Shown here: positions 1-6,193 of the stretch, piece after piece
Layout: the number at the start of each line of letters is the position of its first letter
Position numbering within the stretch: the first letter of the stretch is position 1
Assembly: GCA_013152695.1 (NCBI GenBank)
Contig: JAADFV010000010.1
Span: 29,265-35,520 of the forward strand
Direction of reading: 5' to 3'
Source: Chloroflexota bacterium
GTDB taxonomy: Bacteria; Chloroflexota; Anaerolineae; J102
Length of the DNA stretch: 6,256 bases
Program-made: the position numbers and the translations under genes
The notes under the pieces: generated by a model
The model's input: only the letters and a program-made list of their open reading frames with translations
What the model was told of the DNA's origin: nothing
Database searches by the model: none

Positions 1-11
1 ATAAAGTGCCT

Positions 12-1622
12 TTACGAGGGATCTGGCAAGGGTTGGTAAACAGAATCTACCCACACGTAGGGCTTGGGGTCTAAAAGATTCCATTGCAAGGTGTCGCCTT
101 CGGAAAGACTCCAGCTTCCCCACATAACCAGAGGTTGTCCCTCGTAACCGGGTGGGGTGGCGATCCCCAGATTACGACCACCGCCTTCCCCAAATACCGT
201 GTAGACCCAAATGGGACTAATTTGCGAGAGCAGGTCAAGCAGGTCTCCATCTGCAACCCAGAGTGGTCGATCCTCTTCATCAACAATAAGCAAGGGGATT
301 AGGGCGATATCACCTTCGAGATCATCTTCATCGCGGGGGCGGCCGATGATTCCCACTACGTCGTTAGGGCGAAGGGGATGCGCATTGGGCAACCAGGGGC
401 CGCGTACATCGATGATGTAGGTGTGTTGGCTCCTATCAGGTGCTTGGTGGGGTAATGCCAGTTGCCAGGTTTGAGAATCGTGCTGGGCGTGGAGCAAAGG
501 TCCGCGCACATAAAACAGATAGCGTTCACGTAAAGGACGACTGCGGGCGGTGTTTTGAGAGGCGACAGAGCCAAAACGTTGCACAGAATCGAAGAGCGGT
601 AGCCCTGCTTGACCGGTAATGTCGATGGTGCCGACAGGAATTACTTCAGCGATCGGGGCGGAAAGAGAAGGGGCGTGGGTGAGGTTGGAAAGGGGTGGGG
701 TTAGTGTTGGTGTCTGTATCTCGCTGGGTGTCGTAGGAAGGGACGGACTTGAAAGTAGAGGTGTAAACCAACTACGCAGGAGAATACCAACCAGGGCCAA
801 CACGACCAGCAAGGCGAGAAGCCAGGGCCATAAACGGCGACGTCTGCGGCCGCCGAATTCCAACATCTCTGTGAGAACGAAGGTGACATTGTCGGGAGCA
901 CCCCGTTCTAGGGCCAATTCCAGCATGTTGTCGGCGGCTTCATCGATGGGATAAGAAGTGAGAAACTGGGCTAATTCCTCATCAGTGAGGAGATTGCTGA
1001 GGCCATCACTGCACAGCAGCAGCCTGTCTTGAGGATGCACATCGAGATGGAAGAGGTCGGGACGTGTATCACGGTCGGGTCCCAGAGAGCGGGTGATCAC
1101 ATTACGATAAGGATGCCGTCTCGCTTCTTCACGCGTAATCACGCCAGCACGAATTTGTTCTTCCACCCAGGAATGATCTTCGGTGATACGTTTAAGAACG
1201 CCGGCATGAAAGAGGTAGGCCCGGCTATCTCCCACATTGGCGATGGTCAGCACATTTTGATGTAAAACCGCAGCAACGATGGTCGTGCCCATCCCCTCAT
1301 AATTGGCGTGTTCTCTCGCCTGCTCCTGGATCGCCTGGTCGGCGGCGGCAACTGCTTTGCTGAGATTATCGCTGACGGAATGCCAATCGCCTTCATAATA
1401 AGTGGCAAAGAGGGTTTCGATGGCGACCTGGCTGGCGATTTCTCCGGCGGCATGGCCGCCCATACCATCGGCGACGGCAAAAAGATGGCCGCGTATGGTG
1501 GTGAGACTGTCTACTGTGGCCGGTGCTTTTTGCCAATTGAGGATGGTTTGAGCGCGGTCTTCGTTTATCTCGCGGACGGAACCGGTGTGGGTACGGACTT
1601 GTACGGAGTACAGTGCGGGCAT
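12..1622 (-). CDS. Membrane-anchored PP2C-family protein Ser/Thr phosphatase with extracytoplasmic C-terminal region
   Basis: Predicted metal-dependent protein phosphatase that removes phosphate from Ser/Thr residues in the cytoplasm, normally opposing a Hanks-type kinase. Residues 1-255 form a complete bacterial PP2C domain: NED (Asp22), DGMGG (Asp52-Gly53), GMGTT at 110-114, GDSRAY at 131-136, TEDHS with Asp149 as likely third-metal ligand, SDGL (Asp206) and PDN (Asp244-Asn245). All expected metal ligands are present. Five arginines (259-263) precede one hydrophobic segment (about 264-283), so the catalytic domain should be cytoplasmic. A Pro/Ser/Thr-rich linker (about 287-325) leads to about 211 further residues without cysteine and with eight tryptophans, which I do not recognise. 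At 536 residues it is about twice the length of a minimal bacterial PP2C. The ATG at 1622 has no Shine-Dalgarno; the PP2C N-terminus begins right after it, which supports this start. It is transcribed away from the dehydratase gene. The phosphatase call is firm; substrates and the role of the outer part are unknown. Confidence 0.95.
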   Translation of the reverse strand: MPALYSVQVRTHTGSVREINEDRAQTILNWQKAPATVDSLTTIRGHLFAVADGMGGHAAGEIASQVAIETLFATYYEGDWHSVSDNLSKAVAAADQAIQEQAREHANYEGMGTTIVAAVLHQNVLTIANVGDSRAYLFHAGVLKRITEDHSWVEEQIRAGVITREEARRHPYRNVITRSLGPDRDTRPDLFHLDVHPQDRLLLCSDGLSNLLTDEELAQFLTSYPIDEAADNMLELALERGAPDNVTFVLTEMLEFGGRRRRRLWPWLLALLVVLALVGILLRSWFTPLLSSPSLPTTPSEIQTPTLTPPLSNLTHAPSLSAPIAEVIPVGTIDITGQAGLPLFDSVQRFGSVASQNTARSRPLRERYLFYVRGPLLHAQHDSQTWQLALPHQAPDRSQHTYIIDVRGPWLPNAHPLRPNDVVGIIGRPRDEDDLEGDIALIPLLIVDEEDRPLWVADGDLLDLLSQISPIWVYTVFGEGGGRNLGIATPPGYEGQPLVMWGSWSLSEGDTLQWNLLDPKPYVWVDSVYQPLPDPS

Positions 1623-1629
1623 AGCCCAG

Positions 1630-1638
1630 AGTATACCA
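1630..1638 (-). promoter_or_regulatory. Candidate extended -10 promoter for the phosphatase gene (possible leaderless mRNA)
   Basis: On the minus strand, TGG followed by TATACT (1638 down to 1630) matches an extended -10 element (TGnTATAAT-like, 5 of 6 in the hexamer). Seven bases separate the hexamer from the A of the phosphatase ATG at 1622, the normal distance to a transcription start. No convincing -35 element lies at 17 bp, as is usual for extended -10 promoters. If used, it would start the mRNA on the start codon, which fits the lack of a Shine-Dalgarno. It is a sequence match only. Confidence 0.4.
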
Positions 1639-1662
1639 TAAATGAGCGCCGATAAACCCTCC

Positions 1663-1675
1663 GCGTACCCTACGC
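1663..1675. promoter_or_regulatory. Short inverted repeat in the divergent intergenic region, possible operator
   Basis: GCGTA and TACGC form a perfect 5-bp inverted repeat around a CCC spacer. It lies between the two divergent promoter candidates, about 28 bp beyond the phosphatase -10 element and about 26 bp upstream of the dehydratase -35 element. The position would suit a regulator binding site, but a match this short can occur by chance and I see no second copy in the region. Confidence 0.2.
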
Positions 1676-1700
1676 AAAGCGACTATTCTTTCCGACCAGC

Positions 1701-1729
1701 TTGTGTAGGCCGCTTTCCTCCACTATAAT
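1701..1729 (+). promoter_or_regulatory. Sigma70-type promoter upstream of the dehydratase gene
   Basis: TTGTGT (1701-1706, 3 of 6 matches to TTGACA, including the important TTG) and a perfect TATAAT (1724-1729) are separated by exactly 17 bp. Transcription would start near 1736 and leave a leader of about 36 nt before the ATG at 1772. That leader has no Shine-Dalgarno and is pyrimidine-rich just before the start codon. The promoter could also serve the two-component genes, because no other promoter is evident in the 30-nt gap after the dehydratase. Confidence 0.65.
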
Positions 1730-1771
1730 GCCAGTATCATTCATTTCATCTCTAGCCCTTGTTGTTTCCTT

Positions 1772-2752
1772 ATGAGTATTACCCTAGCTGACGTTCTCGA
1801 TGCCCGTTGTAGCATTGCCCCCTATCTTACCCCCACTCCCTTGCACCATTACCCCAGCCTTAGCGAAATGGTGGGTGCAGAAATATGGGTCAAGCATGAA
1901 AACCATCAACCCGTTGGTGCTTTCAAGGTACGTGGCGGCATTCATCTCTTACGCCATCTTCCCGAGCAACAACGCCGTGCCGGTGTGATTACGGCCAGCA
2001 CCGGAAATCACGGCCAGTCCATTGCCTATGCCGCCCGGCTCTTTAATGTCCGCGCCATCATTGCCGTGCCCGAAGGCGCCAACCCAGCTAAAGTGCTTTC
2101 GATACGACACTTAGGCGCCGAGGTCGTGTTTCAGGGCAAGGATTTCGACGAAGCACGCTTGTGGGTCGAAGAGGAAGCAGAGCAGCAAGGATATCGCTAC
2201 GTACACTCGGGTAACGAACCTTATCTCATTGCCGGCGTTGGTACCCTTACCCTGGAAATGCTAGAGCAACAACCGCGGCTCGATACGATCATTGTTCCCG
2301 TAGGAGGTGGCAGTGGTGCTGCCGGCGCCTGCATCGTTGCTAAAAGCATCAACCCCGCTATTCGTGTCATCGGCGTGCAGGCCGCCCAGGCTCCTGCTGC
2401 CTATCTTTCCTGGAAGCAGGGTAACTTGGTCGAGGCACAAATGAACACCTTTGCCGAAGGTCTGGCGACCCGTACGGCCTTCGCCTTACCACAAGAGATT
2501 CTTCGTACCTATCTGGATGATTTCATCTTGCTCAGCGAAGATGAAATGCGGCAAGCCATCATCATTCTTTTAGCCCATACGCGTAATCTGGCTGAAGGTG
2601 CTGGCGCCGCTGCTTTTGCTGCTGCCTTAAAGCTACGTGAACAACTGGCTGGGCAGAGGGTAGGGATCGTGCTTAGTGGCGGCAATCTCAGTATCGATCA
2701 ATTACGTACTGTCTTGGCGGCTGAAGGCACCCCCGCATTCCGCCTGGATTGA
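1772..2752 (+). CDS. PLP-dependent threonine/serine dehydratase (fold type II), no ACT domain
   Basis: Predicted cytoplasmic enzyme of the threonine dehydratase/serine racemase family, most likely deaminating L-threonine to 2-oxobutanoate or L-serine to pyruvate. The 326 residues match the short, catabolic type (about 330) and lack the C-terminal ACT-like regulatory domain of biosynthetic IlvA. Visible motifs in order: AFKVRGG with the PLP Schiff-base Lys52; STGNHG at 76-81, which contacts the substrate carboxylate; VGGGSG at 177-182, the glycine-rich phosphate-binding loop; Glu229 at the site used for metal binding in serine racemases; and SGGN at 302-305 near the cofactor ring. Ala50 replaces the serine common before Phe-Lys in this family. 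The ATG start gives the usual family N-terminus but has no Shine-Dalgarno. The gene follows a good promoter and ends 30 nt before the response regulator. The family is certain; threonine versus serine, racemisation or a related hydroxy amino acid cannot be settled from sequence. Confidence 0.93.
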   Translation: MSITLADVLDARCSIAPYLTPTPLHHYPSLSEMVGAEIWVKHENHQPVGAFKVRGGIHLLRHLPEQQRRAGVITASTGNHGQSIAYAARLFNVRAIIAVPEGANPAKVLSIRHLGAEVVFQGKDFDEARLWVEEEAEQQGYRYVHSGNEPYLIAGVGTLTLEMLEQQPRLDTIIVPVGGGSGAAGACIVAKSINPAIRVIGVQAAQAPAAYLSWKQGNLVEAQMNTFAEGLATRTAFALPQEILRTYLDDFILLSEDEMRQAIIILLAHTRNLAEGAGAAAFAAALKLREQLAGQRVGIVLSGGNLSIDQLRTVLAAEGTPAFRLD

Positions 2753-2770
2753 TTTTCTCACTCTTTTACC

Positions 2771-2776
2771 AAGGAG
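2771..2776 (+). promoter_or_regulatory. Strong Shine-Dalgarno for the response regulator
   Basis: AAGGAG lies 6 nt before the ATG at 2783 and fixes that start. It is the only clear Shine-Dalgarno among the five genes here, which suggests the regulator is translated independently of the upstream dehydratase even if both are on one mRNA. Confidence 0.85.
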
Positions 2777-2782
2777 CACTCT

Positions 2783-3460
2783 ATGTCTGCTCATATTCTT
2801 ATCGTCGAGGATGACCAAGCCATTGGGAAATTACTGCGCCGGGCCCTCATTCTCGAAGGGTACCAAACCACGCTGGTATCCAGTGGTTCCGAGGCTTTAC
2901 AAACCTTCGAACAAGAAAAACCTGATTTATTGATTCTGGATCTCATGCTCCCTGGCATGGATGGGATCGAAATTTGTAAACACATTCGTGAAGAAAGTAA
3001 TGTCCCTATTCTCATGCTGACGGCGCGGGATCAAGTTGATGATCGGGTTCTGGGGCTGGATAGCGGCGCCGATGATTATGTGACCAAGCCCTTCGATATC
3101 GATGAACTCCTGGCCCGTATTCGTGCCCAGTTACGCCGCTCCGAACATCAACCTGAAAAACAGCACCTCGAGTTTGCCGACTTGGTGATGGACACAGCCT
3201 CTCGCTCGGTTTTCCGGGGCAAACGCGAGGTCGAACTTACGGCGCGGGAATTCGATCTGCTCGAACTTTTCATGCGGCACCCCAACCAGGTTCTCACCCG
3301 CGCCCAGATTTATGACGAAATTTGGAACTATGACTTTGGGGGCGAGTCCAACATCATCGAAGTTTACATTCGATATCTGCGCACCAAACTTGAGGCCCAT
3401 GGCGAACCTCGTCTGATCCATACCAAGCGCGGCGCCGGTTATATTCTGCGCGAAGCTTGA
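2783..3460 (+). CDS. OmpR/PhoB-family response regulator
   Basis: Cytoplasmic DNA-binding transcription factor activated by phosphorylation. The 225 residues have the classic two-domain layout. The receiver domain (about 4-116) shows the acidic pair Asp10-Asp11, phospho-acceptor Asp53 in [12 protein letters not shown], switch Thr80 in LMLTAR, and Lys102 in the TKPF motif. A short linker (about 117-127) leads to a winged-helix effector domain (about 128-223) with the family features [19 protein letters not shown], the recognition-helix segment [14 protein letters not shown] and the wing RGAGYIL near the end. Every catalytic residue is intact. Its partner is almost certainly the histidine kinase that starts 13 nt downstream. 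The genes it controls cannot be read from this window; I found no convincing pair of direct repeats of the PhoB type in the intergenic regions. Confidence 0.97.
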   Translation: MSAHILIVEDDQAIGKLLRRALILEGYQTTLVSSGSEALQTFEQEKPDLLILDLMLPGMDGIEICKHIREESNVPILMLTARDQVDDRVLGLDSGADDYVTKPFDIDELLARIRAQLRRSEHQPEKQHLEFADLVMDTASRSVFRGKREVELTAREFDLLELFMRHPNQVLTRAQIYDEIWNYDFGGESNIIEVYIRYLRTKLEAHGEPRLIHTKRGAGYILREA

Positions 3461-3473
3461 TAGCCGCCGGTCT

Positions 3474-4868
3474 ATGTCCCTCCGTCTTCGTCTGACATTA
3501 TGGTACAGTACCCTTCTCGCGGTTTTGCTGTTCCTGATTGTGATCATGTCGCTTTCGTCCCTGGAAAAGCGGGTACGGGACGAAATCGACATGGAAATCA
3601 AAAATAAAGGGGATCAAATTGTACGCCTGCTGGAGATTACAGCTCCTTCCAGTCCCCTTTCCGAGATTCTTCTCCCCACCCTAGGGGCTTCCTTCGAATC
3701 AGAAGTATATGTGCAGGTGCGAGATACCTCCCGGCGTATCACCCTGCGCTCCGACAACCTCCTCAATAGCAGCATTCCCCTACCCGAGGCTCTTTATCGC
3801 CAGGCCCTCAACGGTCAGGCGGGCTTTTATTCTCTGACCTCGCAACGTCCCAACGACCTTCGGGTCTACTTTGCTCCTGTTACTTTTGGTGGCGAGGTCA
3901 TCGCCATTGTGCAGGTGGCGCGCCAGATGGCGCCGGAGCTGGCTATTTTGCGGGAACTGGCCACGAATTTCTTTTGGATGATCGCGGTGGCGTTAGTTGT
4001 GGGCGCGGGGGTGGGGTACTTGCTGGTCGGGGCGGCTCTGGCACCGATCCAACATGCCACCAGTACCGCATTGGCCATCACCCGCACCGGCCGCCTCGAT
4101 CGCCGCATTCCCATCTCAAGCAACCGTGATGACGAGCTCAGCACCCTCATCAGCACCTTCAATGAGATGCTAGATCGCTTGCAAGAGCTGTTCGAAAAAC
4201 AGCGGCGTTTTTCGGGTGATATCTCCCATGAACTACGTACGCCTCTCACGACTATTTTGGGGAATATCAGTCTCCTCAAGCGGGCCAGCAACCTGCCCGA
4301 AGCTGAGAAACAAGAAATGCTGGACGAAATCGAGGCGGAAGCGCAGCGCATGCGTCGTCTCATTTCCGATCTCCTACTTCTCGCCCAGGAGGACACCGAT
4401 CTGGCCATGACGCGGGAGCGGGTGGAGCTGGATACTTTGATGTTGGAGGTTTATCGTCAAATCAAACGGCATGCCCACGAGGTCGATATCGAAATTGTTC
4501 ACGAAGATCAGGCGGTGGTCATGGGGGATGCCGATCGCTTGCGGCAATTGCTGGTCAACCTTCTCAACAATGCCGTGCAGTACACTCCTCCCGGTGGTAA
4601 AATCGAGCTCAGTTTGGAATGCCTGGGAGAGGAGGCACAGATTACAGTGCGGGATACGGGCCAGGGCATCGCCCCTGAAGACCTTCCCCACATTTTTGAC
4701 CGTTTCTATCGCGCCGATAAAGCCCGGTCGCGCACCAAAGGCGGTACTGGCCTCGGACTCTCGATTGTGCGCTGGGTTGTAGACGCCCATCGCGGCGAGA
4801 TCGAGGTGGAATCAACTCCCGGCGAGGGCACAACTTTTCGCGTACGCCTCCCCCTGCTCCGGAAATAG
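3474..4868 (+). CDS. HAMP-domain sensor histidine kinase
   Basis: Inner-membrane sensor kinase that autophosphorylates on histidine and passes the phosphate to the adjacent OmpR-type regulator. Order of parts in 464 residues: TM1 about 8-28; an extracytoplasmic sensor of about 135 residues that I cannot match to a named ligand-binding fold; TM2 about 167-188; HAMP about 188-240, beginning at the API of 190-192; HisKA with the H-box SHELRTP (His252); and an ATP-binding domain with N-box NLLNNAVQY (Asn366), G1-box DTGQGI (394-399), F-box FDRFYR (408-413) and G2-box GTGLGLS (424-430). All catalytic boxes are intact, and the architecture resembles BaeS/CusS-type kinases. The ATG at 3474 has no Shine-Dalgarno, so translation is probably coupled to the regulator gene ending 13 nt upstream. 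The TAG stop lies inside the first unit of a heptamer array. The signal sensed is unknown. Confidence 0.96.
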   Translation: MSLRLRLTLWYSTLLAVLLFLIVIMSLSSLEKRVRDEIDMEIKNKGDQIVRLLEITAPSSPLSEILLPTLGASFESEVYVQVRDTSRRITLRSDNLLNSSIPLPEALYRQALNGQAGFYSLTSQRPNDLRVYFAPVTFGGEVIAIVQVARQMAPELAILRELATNFFWMIAVALVVGAGVGYLLVGAALAPIQHATSTALAITRTGRLDRRIPISSNRDDELSTLISTFNEMLDRLQELFEKQRRFSGDISHELRTPLTTILGNISLLKRASNLPEAEKQEMLDEIEAEAQRMRRLISDLLLLAQEDTDLAMTRERVELDTLMLEVYRQIKRHAHEVDIEIVHEDQAVVMGDADRLRQLLVNLLNNAVQYTPPGGKIELSLECLGEEAQITVRDTGQGIAPEDLPHIFDRFYRADKARSRTKGGTGLGLSIVRWVVDAHRGEIEVESTPGEGTTFRVRLPLLRK

Positions 4869-4990
4869 TTGTTAGTCGATAGTCGTCAGTCGTTAGTCGA
4901 TAGCCTTTGGTCGATAGTCCTTAGTCGTTGGTCAATGCTCCTTGCTCCTTACTCCCTGCTTCCTACTTCCTGCTCCCTGCTCCTTCTCAC
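4865..4990. repeat. Degenerate tandem heptanucleotide array (18 units)
   Basis: From 4865 to 4990 the sequence divides without gaps into 18 units of 7 bp. The first half is built on TTAGTCG/ATAGTCG variants. From about 4935 the consensus shifts to TTGCTCC/CTGCTCC, with the period and phase kept. T at unit position 2 and C at position 6 are the most constant bases. The first unit (ATAGTTG, 4865-4871) contains the TAG stop of the histidine kinase, and the last (TTCTCAC) ends 6 nt before the methyltransferase ATG. Such heptamer arrays are known between genes in cyanobacteria and, to my knowledge, in some Chloroflexota. The array fills the whole gap, and I see no hairpin terminator or clear promoter in it. 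Confidence 0.9.
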
Positions 4991-4996
4991 GACACA

Positions 4997-6184
4997 ATGT
5001 TGCTCACACCTGCTCTAATCCATTGGTTACAGAGTGCTGAAGCTGAGCCCTGGTTGGAAGCACTGACGGCAGCGCCTCCAGATGATGCCGCCCTTCTGCC
5101 GACTTTGATGCAATTACGCCGCCATTTTTCGCCAAAACAAGCGGCTGCTTTGGTCGAAACTGCCCGTTTGCGGCAACATGCCCGCACTAAATTCCCCGAG
5201 ACAGCCGCCCGCATGTTTTTTAGCAACATTGCTTTGCAGCAGGCCAGCGCCGCCCCCATCGCTCGTTACACCGCCCAACGGCTACGCTCCTTTGCCTCGG
5301 TGGTTGATCTGGGTTGTGGCGCAGGCGGGGACAGCATCGCTCTCGCCGAAGCCTCCCGCGTTTTGGCGGTCGACAACGATCCCCTTTCCCTGGCCCTGGT
5401 GCAGGCCAATGCCGCTGCTCTCGGCATGAAAAAGCGAATTCTGCCGGTGCAGGCCGATATCCGCTATCCTCCAGGCCGGGCAGAGGCCGCCTGGGCCGAT
5501 CCCGGGCGCCGTCGTTCGGGACGACGCCTTTTCGATCCCGAGGCTTTGCAACCGCCCCTCAGTCTGCTTCTCGCCCACCGCCGTTTCATAGCCAACATGG
5601 GCATCAAGCTCATGCCGGGGCTACCCCACAGTGCCATTCCTCCCCAGGCCGAAGCGGAGTGGATCAGCCTGGATGGCCAACTCAAAGAGGTTGTGCTATG
5701 GTTGGGGGAGCTCTGTCGAACGCCTGGGCGCAGGGCGACGGTCTTGCCAGGGGGAAACAGCATCCGTAGTGAAGGTCGCCTGGCCCCGCTTGCTCCTCCT
5801 GGCTCCTACCTTTTCGAACCGGACCCGGCCGTCCTGCGTGCCGGCGCCGTCGGTGACCTCGCCATTCGCTACAATCTCTGGCAATTCGACCGTAAAATCG
5901 CCTATCTTTCCGGAAATGCGCGGCAAGATACACCCTTTACCCGCGTCTGGCAGATCCTCGAACACCATCCTTTTGATCTCAAGACTCTCAATAAACGCCT
6001 GCGGGCACTGCAAGCACAGGTGACCGCGGTCAAAAAACGTGGTTCTCCCATCGAACCGGAATCCTTTCGTCGCCGTCTCTATCGTCATGCCAAAGGCCGC
6101 CCGGTCGTGGTTGTTCTCACACGCGTGCAAAATCGTCCCTGGATGTTTATCTGTGAAAGCATAAATAAACAGATTCATCACTGA
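4997..6184 (+). CDS. Class I SAM-dependent methyltransferase of the PG_1098/THUMP-like family
   Basis: Predicted cytoplasmic methyltransferase using S-adenosylmethionine. Residues 1-95 form a helical N-terminal part with the KFP..A..MFF segment (65-75) typical of this family. The Rossmann core follows: motif I VVDLGCGAGGDS (102-113) binds SAM, motif II AVDNDP (124-129) should hold the ribose, and ADPGRR (167-172) sits at the motif IV catalytic position. The region from about 270 to the end, with ERxxP-like and basic segments such as KKRG and RRRLYRHAKGR, resembles the ferredoxin-like and THUMP-like domains of PG_1098-type proteins and suggests an RNA substrate. The product has 395 residues. 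I chose ATG 4997 because an in-frame TTG at 4928 would add 23 residues made entirely from the heptamer array. No Shine-Dalgarno precedes 4997. The gene may be cotranscribed with the two-component genes through the array. The methyltransferase fold is firm; the RNA target is inferred and no specific target is known to me. Confidence 0.88.
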   Translation: MLLTPALIHWLQSAEAEPWLEALTAAPPDDAALLPTLMQLRRHFSPKQAAALVETARLRQHARTKFPETAARMFFSNIALQQASAAPIARYTAQRLRSFASVVDLGCGAGGDSIALAEASRVLAVDNDPLSLALVQANAAALGMKKRILPVQADIRYPPGRAEAAWADPGRRRSGRRLFDPEALQPPLSLLLAHRRFIANMGIKLMPGLPHSAIPPQAEAEWISLDGQLKEVVLWLGELCRTPGRRATVLPGGNSIRSEGRLAPLAPPGSYLFEPDPAVLRAGAVGDLAIRYNLWQFDRKIAYLSGNARQDTPFTRVWQILEHHPFDLKTLNKRLRALQAQVTAVKKRGSPIEPESFRRRLYRHAKGRPVVVVLTRVQNRPWMFICESINKQIHH

Positions 6185-6193
6185 ACCCCGTCC

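Noticed and set aside
1..11. Terminator for the phosphatase gene
   Set aside because: Only 11 bases lie beyond its stop codon in this window, too few to judge.
619..954. Open frame of 111 codons on the plus strand opposite the phosphatase membrane segment and linker
   Set aside because: Antisense of a biased-composition stretch; no start signal or domain.
1308..1655. Open frame of 115 codons on the plus strand opposite the phosphatase N-terminus
   Set aside because: Its glycine-rich translation mirrors the antisense of the PP2C motifs; no independent evidence.
3131..3601. Open frame of 156 codons on the minus strand across the regulator-kinase junction
   Set aside because: It overlaps two certain genes, shows no recognisable motif and has no promoter or ribosome binding site.
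3866..4408. Open frame of 180 codons on the minus strand inside the histidine kinase gene
   Set aside because: It is rich in Ser and Arg with no domain pattern and lies opposite the HAMP and HisKA coding region; it is a shadow of the real frame.
4865..4990. CRISPR array
   Set aside because: Units are 7 bp, contiguous and without spacers; a CRISPR needs longer repeats separated by unique spacers.
4869..4996. Rho-independent terminator after the kinase gene
   Set aside because: No GC-rich hairpin followed by a T run is visible; the whole gap is heptamer repeat.
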